From JBCCZC01 sp039188505 (GTDB taxonomy: Bacteria; Pseudomonadota; Gammaproteobacteria; Xanthomonadales; SZUA-38): a stretch of DNA of 10,534 bases. Below the pieces are notes generated by a model. The model saw nothing but the letters and a program-made list of their open reading frames with translations. It was not told the origin of the DNA and made no database searches. Numbering within the stretch: position 1 is the stretch's first letter; each line of letters starts with the position of its first letter. Positions 1-7,618 of this stretch are shown piece after piece. The stretch is taken from assembly GCA_039188505.1 (NCBI GenBank), contig JBCCZC010000187.1, forward strand, positions 1 to 10,534, written 5' to 3'. Both the position numbers and the translations under genes were made by a program.

Positions 1-375
1 AGCGGCCGCGTGCTGGTGGTCGAGGACGAGAAACTGCTCGAGAGCCTCGTCTCGCGAGTGCTCATGCGAGCGGGCTTCGATGTGCTCAGTGCGCACAGTC
101 CTGCGATGGCGCTAGAGCTGCTTGCCGATCAGGGCGAGGTGGGGGTCGATGTGCTGCTCACCGATGTCGTGATGCCCGAGATGAACGGGCGTCAGCTGAG
201 CGAGCGCATCGAGTCGATCCAGCCCGGTCTACGCACGGTGTTCATGTCGGGCTATCCCGCGACCGTCGTGCGGCAGCGCGGCCTGCTGCCCGATGGAATG
301 AATGTGCTGCAGAAGCCGTTCACCAACGAGCAGCTGCTCGAACGGGTCCAGGGCGCGCTCGTCGGTCAGTCCTGA
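1..375 (+). CDS. Receiver (REC) domain, C-terminal part of a probable hybrid histidine kinase (5' truncated)
   Basis: The reading frame is open from base 1 (Ser-Gly-Arg precede the first GTG at 10) and ends at TGA 373-375, so the gene almost certainly starts before the window. The 124 visible residues are one complete CheY-like receiver. The acidic pair is E8/D9, the phospho-acceptor is D55 in LLTDVVMP, the conserved Ser/Thr is S83 in FMSGYP and the conserved lysine is K105 in LQKPF. Such domains take a phosphoryl group from a histidine kinase. The FMSGY wording and the stop right after the domain are typical of receivers at the C-terminus of PAS-type hybrid kinases, so that is the favoured reading (inference). 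A stand-alone receiver protein starting at GTG 10 is possible but less likely, because the frame stays open upstream. The 3' end overlaps the convergent kinase gene by 10 bases. Confidence 0.88.
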   Translation, partial: SGRVLVVEDEKLLESLVSRVLMRAGFDVLSAHSPAMALELLADQGEVGVDVLLTDVVMPEMNGRQLSERIESIQPGLRTVFMSGYPATVVRQRGLLPDGMNVLQKPFTNEQLLERVQGALVGQS

Positions 376-3300
376 TCGGGGGCTGGCGCTGCGGGTTCCC
401 GCTGTGCCATGGCGGTGTTGATGGCCGCTGCCATCTCCTCCTCGGTAAACGGTGAGACCAGAAACTGGCCATCGATCGCTGCGAGCGCGTCCTCGCGGTC
501 CTCGGGGGCGCCCACGACGATCACGGAGAGGCTGAAGGCCCGCTGAACGCGTGCCGCCAGTCGGACGCCGTCACCCGCTTCCTCCATGGTCGTCGGGCAC
601 ACGAAGACGTCAGCCTCCGCGACGCTCTGGCGCGCCTCGCGGGCACTGGCGGCGGCGATGGCATCGACGTCCAGCGGTTCGAGCCAGGACAGCATCACTT
701 CGCGCACGAGCGGGTCCGGATTCAGGGCCAGCACCTTGCACCGCTCGCGGGGCTGGCCGGCGGCGGAAGCCGCGCTCACAGCCGGGAAAAGCAGCCTGAA
801 AGTGGCGCCGCGTCCCGGCTCGGACTCGACTGAAAGGTCGCCACCGAATCGATGGGCGAAGGCCCGCGATACGCTCAGCCCCAGGCCCGTACCCTCCTGC
901 TCTGACTTTGTCGTGAAGAACGGTTCCATGATCCGGCTGAGGAGGCGGGGGTCGATGCCCGGGCCGCTATCAGCGACCTCGATGATCACATGCTTGCCGC
1001 GCTCGACAAGGCTGGTGGATTCGTCCCGACCGGCCATCGATCGTATGGCCACTCGGAGCGTCCCGGGTTCGGTCATCGCGTCTCGGGCGTTGAGGACGAG
1101 ATTGAGAACCGCGTCGTCGAGCTCGGTTGGGTCCACCTCGATGTCCGGCAGGTTCGGCGGCAGGTCGACGGTGAGTTCATGATGGCTCCGAAGAGAGGAG
1201 CGAATCAGGGGCAGGAGCAACCGCACCCGGTCCGCCGCGTTACAGCGGGCGAGCTCGGTGGCCGTGTTGCGCTGGCGACGGGCGAAGTCGAGGAGTCGCC
1301 GGGTGAGGCGAGCGCCGCGACCCGCGGCGCTCATCGCCCGGGCAATCGAGCCATGAACCTCGTCGCTCTCGCCTGAGCTCGCGGCGTCGGCGAGGGTCAG
1401 CTCCCCCATGATGATCGACAGCATGTTGTTGAAGTCATGGGCCATGCCACTGGACAACACCGCCACTGCCTCCATGCGCATGGCCATGCGGTGGGCCACC
1501 TCCTCGGCCTTGAGTGCCGAGAGGTCGTCGATGATGAAGACCGACTGCTGCTGGTTGGCAGGGCCCCGCTGCGCTGGGAAGGAGAAGCGAGATACGCGCA
1601 CCGGCCGCTCGCTGCCGTCCCCGCAGATCGCGCCGCACTCCCAGGCGCCCTCGTCATCGGTCAGGGCGGTCCAGCGCTGTATGCCCGGGAGCAGTCGTTC
1701 GACATGGGCGTGGTCCAGATCGGGACCAGACATGCGAAAGAGCTCGACCGCCGCCGGATTGGCGCTCAACACCAGGCCGTTCTCGTCCGTCGAGAGAATT
1801 CCGCTGGGCATGTTCTCGATGATGTGATTGGACAGGGCTTCGACCGAGCGCAGGTCGAACTGTGCGATTCGCTCCTTTCTTCGAACGTGTTCGGCTTCGA
1901 GCAGCGTGGCAAGCGCGGTTACGACGGGAGCGAGACGCCGGCCGGCCGAGGCGAGCGCCGTAGTAGGGGCGTTGATGATGCCCAGCACGCCCAGGGTGCG
2001 GTCACGGCTCCGGCAGGGGAGGCCGACGAAGGTGTTGAGAATTCGCAACGAAGTCCCGCCGGTCGCGTCCGGGAGCTGGAGCGGCTCATCCTGGCAGTGA
2101 GCGCGGGCCAGGAGACGATCGCTCTCCTCGGTGGCGGCGGGCAGAAGCACACGCCCGGCCGAGGCCCGGTTGCGCAGAATCGGTAGCTGGTTGCCGGTGC
2201 GCTCGGCCGAACTGATGATGATGGATTCCGCGCCGATCACGTCAACCAGGCTCGCAAGCATGCCCTCGAGGACACCATCGAGCTTGGATCCTGTCAGAGC
2301 AAGCTGCTGGCTCCGCGTGACGAGCTCGAGAATCGTATTGCGTTCCTCGAGCGATGCCTCTAGCCACAGCGCCTCGGTGATATCGGTCAGGACGAATACC
2401 GCGCCCGATCGACGATCGGTTCCGAGCGGGCCGCCATTGATCGAGAACTGGCGGTGCTGACCGTTGGCGAGCTCGAGCGCGCAGCGGAAGTCGTGGACTT
2501 CCGCGCCCTGAGACACCACATCTCGGAACGGCAAGCCATCGAGCGGAATCGACGCGCCGTCGAGGTCCCGCGGCGCCCACGGATGATCGCAGAGCGGCAT
2601 CGTGTTGATCGAGCCGTTGCCCTTCGCGAAGAAGCCGCGCGCGGCCCGATTTCCATAGATGACCTGACCGTTGTGGTCGGCCATCATGACGGCGCTGTCG
2701 ACATGATCCACGAGGGCCTTCAGGCGGGACACCTCGACCTGCAGCGCCCGCCGCATGACCGCCATCTCGGTGATGTCGATCGCGAAGCCGACCCGTAGAT
2801 CCGATTCCAGCGGTTTGCCGAGCGACAGCTGCAGCACACGGCTTTCGCCGGCGGGGGTCGACACCTTGACCTCCACCGACAGGCTGCCAGCGGTAGCGGG
2901 GGCGGCGAGGAGACGGTCGAAGATAACCCGGTCGTCCTCGACGATCAGCTCTCGCCAGTCCTCAACGGCCGCCGGAAGCCAACCGCTGGGCACGTCGTGC
3001 AGCATCTGCATGCCGTGCAGCCACTGGACCCGCCGGGTATCCTCCTCGAAGGTCCAGCTTCCCACCGGTCCGCCCCCGGCGACGAGGGGTTCGGGCAGCT
3101 CGGCGCTCGTTGCAGGGCGCGTACTCATGAGCCGACGATCCCCGGCAACGCCCAAACGGATGCGGCGATCGCCGTCGCGGCAGGTGCGATAGCGGAGGAC
3201 CAGCGTCAAGTCCGGTTTCCCGGGGCATTCGAACTCGAGCTCGCCAAGATCGGTCTCGGGCCGCGATACGGTGTCGATCAGTGCGGCGAAGGCCTCGGAG

Positions 3301-3821
3301 TCGGGCTCGCCCACCCAATCATGCAGCGCTCGGTCGGCGTCGAGCAGACGACCGGTATCGAGATCCACGGCAAGTTGAGCGGAACCAAAGGAGGCGAGGT
3401 GCCCCAGCGGCGCCTGGCGGGCCTCCTCCATGGCCGAACTGGTCAGGTCCCGGAACACCGACAGAGCCCCGCGGACCGTCCCCCCGGCATCGCGAAACGG
3501 CGTCATGTAGAGATCCAGTAGCCGGATGCCGCGGCTGGCGACATACAGCCAGCGGGTCTCGGAGACCGCCTTGCCCGCGTAGCACTGGTCGAGGAGGGGC
3601 TTCACGCGCCCATTGGCTCGATCAAAGCCCAGGATCTCGAAGATCGACCGTCCGATGACGATCTCACGCGGCAGTCCAACCCCAGCGGCGTAGGCGTCGT
3701 TGACGTCGAGGTACCGGTATTCGAGATCGTGGATGACCAGCGGATCGGTGTAACTATGGAAGATCGTCTGGTACCCCTCGGCGAGATCGATCGGCGTCTG
3801 TCTTTGGTGATTGACGTTCAC
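366..3821 (-). CDS. Soluble multi-PAS/GAF histidine kinase with a degenerate C-terminal receiver
   Basis: A 1151-residue sensor kinase with no signal peptide or membrane segment that I can see, so probably cytoplasmic. Domain order: PAS at about 15-130; a PAS-like stretch at about 140-235 that I cannot assign firmly; PAS_3-like at about 250-360; PAS at about 364-485; GAF at about 510-645; PAS at about 650-780; HisKA with the phospho-acceptor H795 in AHDFNNML; HATPase_c with N911 in LNARDAM, D951 in DSGPGI and the G2 box GTGLGLS at 977-983. The kinase core looks intact. The C-terminal 1020-1140 region folds like a receiver by sequence pattern, but the acidic pair is Asn-Pro (LNPDP), the acceptor Asp is C1075, the Ser/Thr position is Gly and the Lys position is S1123. 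It therefore should not be phosphorylated. The start is GTG 3821, inside the stop of the upstream kinase gene (GTGA, 4-base overlap), implying translational coupling. The 3' end overlaps the convergent receiver gene by 10 bases. The ligands are unknown. Confidence 0.95.
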   Translation of the reverse strand: MNVNHQRQTPIDLAEGYQTIFHSYTDPLVIHDLEYRYLDVNDAYAAGVGLPREIVIGRSIFEILGFDRANGRVKPLLDQCYAGKAVSETRWLYVASRGIRLLDLYMTPFRDAGGTVRGALSVFRDLTSSAMEEARQAPLGHLASFGSAQLAVDLDTGRLLDADRALHDWVGEPDSEAFAALIDTVSRPETDLGELEFECPGKPDLTLVLRYRTCRDGDRRIRLGVAGDRRLMSTRPATSAELPEPLVAGGGPVGSWTFEEDTRRVQWLHGMQMLHDVPSGWLPAAVEDWRELIVEDDRVIFDRLLAAPATAGSLSVEVKVSTPAGESRVLQLSLGKPLESDLRVGFAIDITEMAVMRRALQVEVSRLKALVDHVDSAVMMADHNGQVIYGNRAARGFFAKGNGSINTMPLCDHPWAPRDLDGASIPLDGLPFRDVVSQGAEVHDFRCALELANGQHRQFSINGGPLGTDRRSGAVFVLTDITEALWLEASLEERNTILELVTRSQQLALTGSKLDGVLEGMLASLVDVIGAESIIISSAERTGNQLPILRNRASAGRVLLPAATEESDRLLARAHCQDEPLQLPDATGGTSLRILNTFVGLPCRSRDRTLGVLGIINAPTTALASAGRRLAPVVTALATLLEAEHVRRKERIAQFDLRSVEALSNHIIENMPSGILSTDENGLVLSANPAAVELFRMSGPDLDHAHVERLLPGIQRWTALTDDEGAWECGAICGDGSERPVRVSRFSFPAQRGPANQQQSVFIIDDLSALKAEEVAHRMAMRMEAVAVLSSGMAHDFNNMLSIIMGELTLADAASSGESDEVHGSIARAMSAAGRGARLTRRLLDFARRQRNTATELARCNAADRVRLLLPLIRSSLRSHHELTVDLPPNLPDIEVDPTELDDAVLNLVLNARDAMTEPGTLRVAIRSMAGRDESTSLVERGKHVIIEVADSGPGIDPRLLSRIMEPFFTTKSEQEGTGLGLSVSRAFAHRFGGDLSVESEPGRGATFRLLFPAVSAASAAGQPRERCKVLALNPDPLVREVMLSWLEPLDVDAIAAASAREARQSVAEADVFVCPTTMEEAGDGVRLAARVQRAFSLSVIVVGAPEDREDALAAIDGQFLVSPFTEEEMAAAINTAMAQREPAAPAPDQD

Positions 3822-6800
3822 GATGGATCCAGCCGGCTTGCGGAGGGTTGCAGGTCCTCTTGCAGCTCGGTCTCGTCGTCCGCTCTGGCGCTACGAGCGC
3901 CGCGACCACTGGCGACGACATCCCGAAGCACCCCGACGAGAACCTCCGGCTCAAAGGGTTTCCCGACGGCGGCGCGGAAGCCGTGAGCGGTGCAGTCCGC
4001 CATGACCGGGTCGTCCGCGTAACCGCTGAGGACGATGCCGCGGACATCTGGATCGCTCGCGAGCATCGCGGCCATGGTCTCGCGCCCGCCGGCGCCGCCA
4101 CGGACCGTGAGGTCGAGGATGACCGCGTCGAAGCAGGTCTCGGGACTGCCCCGCGCCTCCTCGTAGGCCGATAGGGCCTCGTCTCCGTGCGTGGCCGTGA
4201 CGACCGTGAAGCCAGCGCGCTCGAGGGTCGCGCTGATGACGCGGAGGACGGCGGGTTCGTCGTCCATGACCAGGATCCTGGCGTCGTCGACGGCCACGGC
4301 CGGCAGCTCCCGTGGTTGCTCGGCCGGGGCGGTTTCCAGCGGGGCTGCCGGAAGCACGACGGTCATGGTGGTGCCGATGCCCGGCTCAGAGTAGACGTCG
4401 ACGGATCCGTCGTGACGGTAGACGATGGAGTATGCCGTGCTGAGGCCGAGTCCACGCCCCGGTTCCTTGGTGGATACGTAGGGATCGAATACGGTGCCGA
4501 GCATCTCTTCCTCGATGCCGCAACCGCGATCCGCAACGGCAATCTCGACGGAGGGGTCGCCCTGGCGCCCGGCAGGCAGACGACACGCGGTGATCGTCAC
4601 GGTACCGCCGTCCGGCATGGCCTCCCGGGCATTCAGAATGATATTGCCCAGGGCCTGCAGCATCTGGCCATGGTCGGCGAGGACGTCGGGTGTATCGGTG
4701 GCAATGTCGACTTCCCAGCGAACGGGCGTACCGCTGAGGGCGAGCGACGCCGCTTCGTCGATCAGCTGCCTGACCGGCACCGCGGCCCGAACGGGTTCCC
4801 CGCCACGCGCAAACGTCAGGAGTTGCCCCGTCAACTCCCGCGCGCGAAGCAGAGCCGCTTCCGTCTCGTCGAGTTGCTCGTCAGCATCGGAGCCCGGAGT
4901 CACGTCCATGCGGACTAGAGACAGGTTCCCCAGGATCACCGCCATGAGATTGTTGAAGTCGTGGGCAATGCCGCCAGCCAGCTTGCCCAGCGCCTCGAGC
5001 CGCTGGGCCCGGTGGATCTTGGCCTCCACCTGCTGTTCCTCAGCGACCCGTCGTTCGACCTCGCGCTCCAGCCGCCCGGCATAGCGCCAACGGCTGATGA
5101 GGATCTGGATGAAGGCGAGGGCGGCCATGAGGGCGACGACCATGCCGATGCTGAACCCGGTGCTGCTCCAGATGGGCCGCTTGACCGTGATGGCAGGCGA
5201 GCCGATCGGTTCGCTCCACGCGCCGACCGCGCTGCCTGCGCGCAGCTCGAGCGTGTACTCGCCCGGCGGCAGATTGGTGTACCTGAGCTCCCGGCCGGCG
5301 CCGGACGGAAGTCTGATCCAGTCGTCGTCATAGCCGTCGAGGCGTGCCTCGACCTCGATCAGCCGTTCGTCGACGAAGGAGGCCGCGGCGAAGCGGAAGT
5401 AGATGTCGTTTTCCTCGTAGGCGGTGGCCAGCGGCGCATCAGGGACCACCGCGCGCCCGTCGATGTCGATCTCCAGCAGGGTGACCACGGGGGGCACCTC
5501 GAAGGGGCGCGCGGCGTTGGCATCGAGCGCCGTTAGGCCGCGGTCGGTCCCGACCCAGACCCGGCCGCTGCTGTCGATCAGTCCAGCCCCACGGTTCGTT
5601 TCCCGGCCGGCCAGCCCGGTCTCGACGGAGAACCGTGTGGCAACGCCGTTCTGGTGCTGAATGACGCCATTGTCGGTTCCGATCCACAGCCCTGCCTCGG
5701 GGTGCTCGAGGATGAAGAACACCGGGCAGTGAATCTCGGGTTGGGCTCGTACCAGCCGGTCACCCGAGATCTCGAACAGGCCGGCCGCCGTGCCGACCAA
5801 CGTGCGCCCGGAGGCGTTATCGATCTGGACGGCGAGCACGTTGTTCGTCGAGCGGTTGATGTCGTTGCCGCGGAAATCGGGATCTTCGAAGCGTGTCCAG
5901 GTGCCGTCCTCGAGGATCAGCACGCCGGCGCTTGCGGTCGCGACCGCAATGCGCCCGTCGGCCAGCGCGGTCACTCGCCGGATGTCGCCGATCGGGGCGG
6001 GCAGGGGCAAGGCGACCTCGGTGAAGCGATCGCCGCCCGGCGAGCGGTAGAGCGCGGAAGGCGTCGTCGACCAGATCGTTCCGTTCGCTGCGGTCGTGAC
6101 CGACACGACAGACGGCGGCACGTCCGGGTGAACCGTATAGCCGAGATCAGGATCGATCCGCAGCAGGCCGATGCGCTGTGCGGCTGCCCAGACGCTGCCG
6201 GATGGCCCCCGAGCGAACTCGAGGACCCGGGACCACCCCGGTTGATCGAAATCGGTGGAAGTCGGGCGGTCGGCCAGCCGCGTGAGCCCGGTCGGGTGGC
6301 CGAGCAGGAGCACACCCGGGGCCGTTTCGAGCACCGCGGTCACCTCATTCTCGTACAGCCCATGTTCGGCGCCATAGCTGGCGAAGCGGAAGCCCGGGAT
6401 CCGCGATAGGCCCCGCGCAGAGGCGATCCAGATATTGCCCTGCCGGTCCTCCAGGACATCGTCGGCACCAGATCCGATCAGGCCGCTGCGCTGTGAGAGG
6501 GGCTCGAAGCTGCCGCTGGGCAGTAGTCGAAGGACCGCGAACGGGCTGTAGAGCAGGACGTCCCCGTTGGAACCGATGTGCAATCGGAGGCGCTCCGCGT
6601 CGACGGGCGGTGCGGCGGAGAGCATGACCGGACCTTCCGGCGCGAGGATTCCGATGCCGCTCTCGGACAGGAACCACTGTCGTCCTCGAGGGCCTCGGGA
6701 CACGGCGTGAACCGGCTCGGACAGGTGCTGCACGGGTTCGCCGTCACCGGGCGGAACGTGCCAGAGGCCCTCGCTCGTGCCAACCCAGGCGCCATCGTCG

Positions 6801-7345
6801 CCCAGGTGGACGGCGTAGCCGACGCCAGGTAACGCCACCCGCAGCCAGGGTGAGCCCTGGCGCAGCAGCAGCTCGCCATTGGCCAGCAGGACGGCAAGGT
6901 CATGGGGCGTCTCGGCGCGGGCGTCGAAGGCTGCGAGCCTTGCCGATGATGCTTCGAGGGGAATGCCGACCTGCGACCAGCGGTTGCCGTCGTAGCGGCT
7001 AATCTGGTTCGGGTCCTGGATGGAGATCGACCAGAGGTTGAAGGCGTCGTCCCAGCGATGCACCCGGGGAGAGCCTGCCGTAGGAATCGAGTCGTCAAGG
7101 ACCTCCCACCGGGCGCTGTCGTACCGGACGATGCCGCGCCGGGTGGCGAGAAGCATGCGGCCCTGGGGATCCTGGGTGATCGCGGAGACTTCCGAGCTGC
7201 GCAGTCCGGTGGCCTCGTCGTAGGTCCGGACCGCGTAGCGCTGCGCCGAGGCCTCGAAGGGAAGGAGGGCAAACGCCAGCAGGGCGACCGCGAAGATCCA
7301 GCTTCGCAAGCCGCAGCCATCTCGATTGTCGTGTCCGGGCTCCAC
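3818..7345 (-). CDS. Membrane hybrid histidine kinase with two-component-regulator propeller and Y_Y_Y domains
   Basis: About 1175 residues. Signal peptide at 13-34 (hydrophobic core, ASA/Q cleavage site), then a periplasmic region at about 36-640 with many Reg_prop-type repeats of the GL..V..I..D..G..W.GT..GL pattern (clear ones at 47-75, about 289-316 and 586-608). Next come a Y_Y_Y domain at about 640-715, a transmembrane helix at about 728-749, a short charged linker, HisKA with H795 (HDFNNLMAV), HATPase_c with N905, D939 and GLGLS at 965-969, and an intact receiver with D1078 (VILDLTV) and K1129 (GKPF). In Bacteroidetes, propeller/Y_Y_Y kinases sense periplasmic oligosaccharides and end in an AraC-type DNA-binding domain. 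That domain is absent here, so output must pass through phosphotransfer; the ligand is unknown. GTG 7345 is chosen because GGAAGGGG lies 11 bases upstream and it leaves a normal signal-peptide n-region. The frame is open to GTG 7393, which has no ribosome binding site; TTG 7309 is another option. It overlaps the next kinase gene by 4 bases. Confidence 0.94.
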   Translation of the reverse strand: MEPGHDNRDGCGLRSWIFAVALLAFALLPFEASAQRYAVRTYDEATGLRSSEVSAITQDPQGRMLLATRRGIVRYDSARWEVLDDSIPTAGSPRVHRWDDAFNLWSISIQDPNQISRYDGNRWSQVGIPLEASSARLAAFDARAETPHDLAVLLANGELLLRQGSPWLRVALPGVGYAVHLGDDGAWVGTSEGLWHVPPGDGEPVQHLSEPVHAVSRGPRGRQWFLSESGIGILAPEGPVMLSAAPPVDAERLRLHIGSNGDVLLYSPFAVLRLLPSGSFEPLSQRSGLIGSGADDVLEDRQGNIWIASARGLSRIPGFRFASYGAEHGLYENEVTAVLETAPGVLLLGHPTGLTRLADRPTSTDFDQPGWSRVLEFARGPSGSVWAAAQRIGLLRIDPDLGYTVHPDVPPSVVSVTTAANGTIWSTTPSALYRSPGGDRFTEVALPLPAPIGDIRRVTALADGRIAVATASAGVLILEDGTWTRFEDPDFRGNDINRSTNNVLAVQIDNASGRTLVGTAAGLFEISGDRLVRAQPEIHCPVFFILEHPEAGLWIGTDNGVIQHQNGVATRFSVETGLAGRETNRGAGLIDSSGRVWVGTDRGLTALDANAARPFEVPPVVTLLEIDIDGRAVVPDAPLATAYEENDIYFRFAAASFVDERLIEVEARLDGYDDDWIRLPSGAGRELRYTNLPPGEYTLELRAGSAVGAWSEPIGSPAITVKRPIWSSTGFSIGMVVALMAALAFIQILISRWRYAGRLEREVERRVAEEQQVEAKIHRAQRLEALGKLAGGIAHDFNNLMAVILGNLSLVRMDVTPGSDADEQLDETEAALLRARELTGQLLTFARGGEPVRAAVPVRQLIDEAASLALSGTPVRWEVDIATDTPDVLADHGQMLQALGNIILNAREAMPDGGTVTITACRLPAGRQGDPSVEIAVADRGCGIEEEMLGTVFDPYVSTKEPGRGLGLSTAYSIVYRHDGSVDVYSEPGIGTTMTVVLPAAPLETAPAEQPRELPAVAVDDARILVMDDEPAVLRVISATLERAGFTVVTATHGDEALSAYEEARGSPETCFDAVILDLTVRGGAGGRETMAAMLASDPDVRGIVLSGYADDPVMADCTAHGFRAAVGKPFEPEVLVGVLRDVVASGRGARSARADDETELQEDLQPSASRLDPS

Positions 7346-7356
7346 CGGGCGCGGTA

Positions 7357-7364
7357 CCCCTTCC
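7357..7364 (-). promoter_or_regulatory. Candidate ribosome binding site for the propeller kinase
   Basis: On the minus strand the sequence GGAAGGGG sits 11 bases before GTG 7345. No comparable purine run precedes the longer start at GTG 7393. This is the main reason for preferring 7345. The spacing is slightly long, so the call is moderate. Confidence 0.4.
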
Positions 7365-7420
7365 GCACCGCGTGTCGCCGGCCCGGACGTCACGCGTGAT
7401 CGCAGAGTTCGTGATGTGGC

Positions 7421-7444
7421 GGTCGGTGGCCACCCGTACCGACC
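7421..7444. repeat. Inverted repeat, possible operator or leader hairpin
   Basis: GGTCGGT (7421-7427) and ACCGACC (7438-7444) are perfect 7-base inverted arms around a 10-base spacer. A second 10-base palindrome, GGTGGCCACC (7425-7434), overlaps the left arm. The element lies in the divergent region, upstream of both genes and inside the predicted leader of the kinase transcript. It could be a dimeric regulator site or an RNA stem. No known operator consensus is recognised. Confidence 0.35.
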
Positions 7445-7504
7445 TGGACCACGGCCATCTCATCAGCTTAGCGACCGCCGCAGGGCCCACCAATAGTGGA
7501 AATC

Positions 7505-7533
7505 ACCATCTTCGCTGCCGAGGACTGAGTCAA
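7505..7533 (-). promoter_or_regulatory. Possible sigma-70-like promoter for the kinase operon
   Basis: On the minus strand TTGACT (7528-7533, five of six matches to the -35 consensus) is followed after exactly 17 bases by GATGGT (7505-7510), a weak three-of-six match to the -10 consensus. Transcription from it would give a leader of roughly 150 bases before GTG 7345, containing the inverted repeat at 7421-7444. The poor -10 element keeps this speculative. Confidence 0.3.
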
Positions 7534-7602
7534 CCCGCGCACCGTGTGGTCACGAACGAGATCCTGCGGCCCGGGATCGCGATACCATGGGTGACGACTG
7601 GC

Positions 7603-7608
7603 AAGGGG
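7603..7608 (+). promoter_or_regulatory. Ribosome binding site of the HerA-like gene
   Basis: AAGGGG ends 10 bases before ATG 7619, a workable Shine-Dalgarno position. It supports ATG 7619 as the start. The ATG at 7587 is in a different frame. Confidence 0.45.
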
Positions 7609-7618
7609 CTACCGGGGC

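Larger units (their letters stand above)
7346..7618. other. Divergent intergenic region between the kinase operon and the HerA-like gene
   Basis: 273 bases separate two divergent start codons and should hold the promoters of both transcription units. I see one fair minus-strand promoter candidate (7505-7533), a 7-base-arm inverted repeat (7421-7444) and a near-palindrome centred on ATCGCGAT (7576-7583). No convincing plus-strand -35/-10 pair was found. An overlapping plus-strand frame continues through here into the HerA-like gene, but it is out of frame with it and is taken to be a high-GC shadow. Confidence 0.6.

Noticed and set aside
1437..2186. Plus-strand frames of 200-250 codons antisense to the kinases (also 4187-4918 and 5654-6409)
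   Set aside because: All lie opposite well-defined kinase domains, show no family motifs and have Arg/Ala/Gly-rich composition expected of shadow frames.
1437..4963. Phospho-acceptor histidine is residue 795 in both kinases, suggesting recent duplication
   Set aside because: The number depends on the chosen start of the propeller kinase, and the N-terminal sensor halves are unrelated, so the equality is coincidence.
7407..7557. 8-base inverted repeat GTTCGTGA (7407-7414) / TCACGAAC (7550-7557) at opposite ends of the intergenic region
   Set aside because: An 8-base match in a region this size is expected by chance at an appreciable rate, and the arms are about 135 bases apart.
7583..7588. 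TACCAT as a -10 element for the HerA-like gene
   Set aside because: No acceptable -35 hexamer lies 16-18 bases upstream, so the match alone is not enough.
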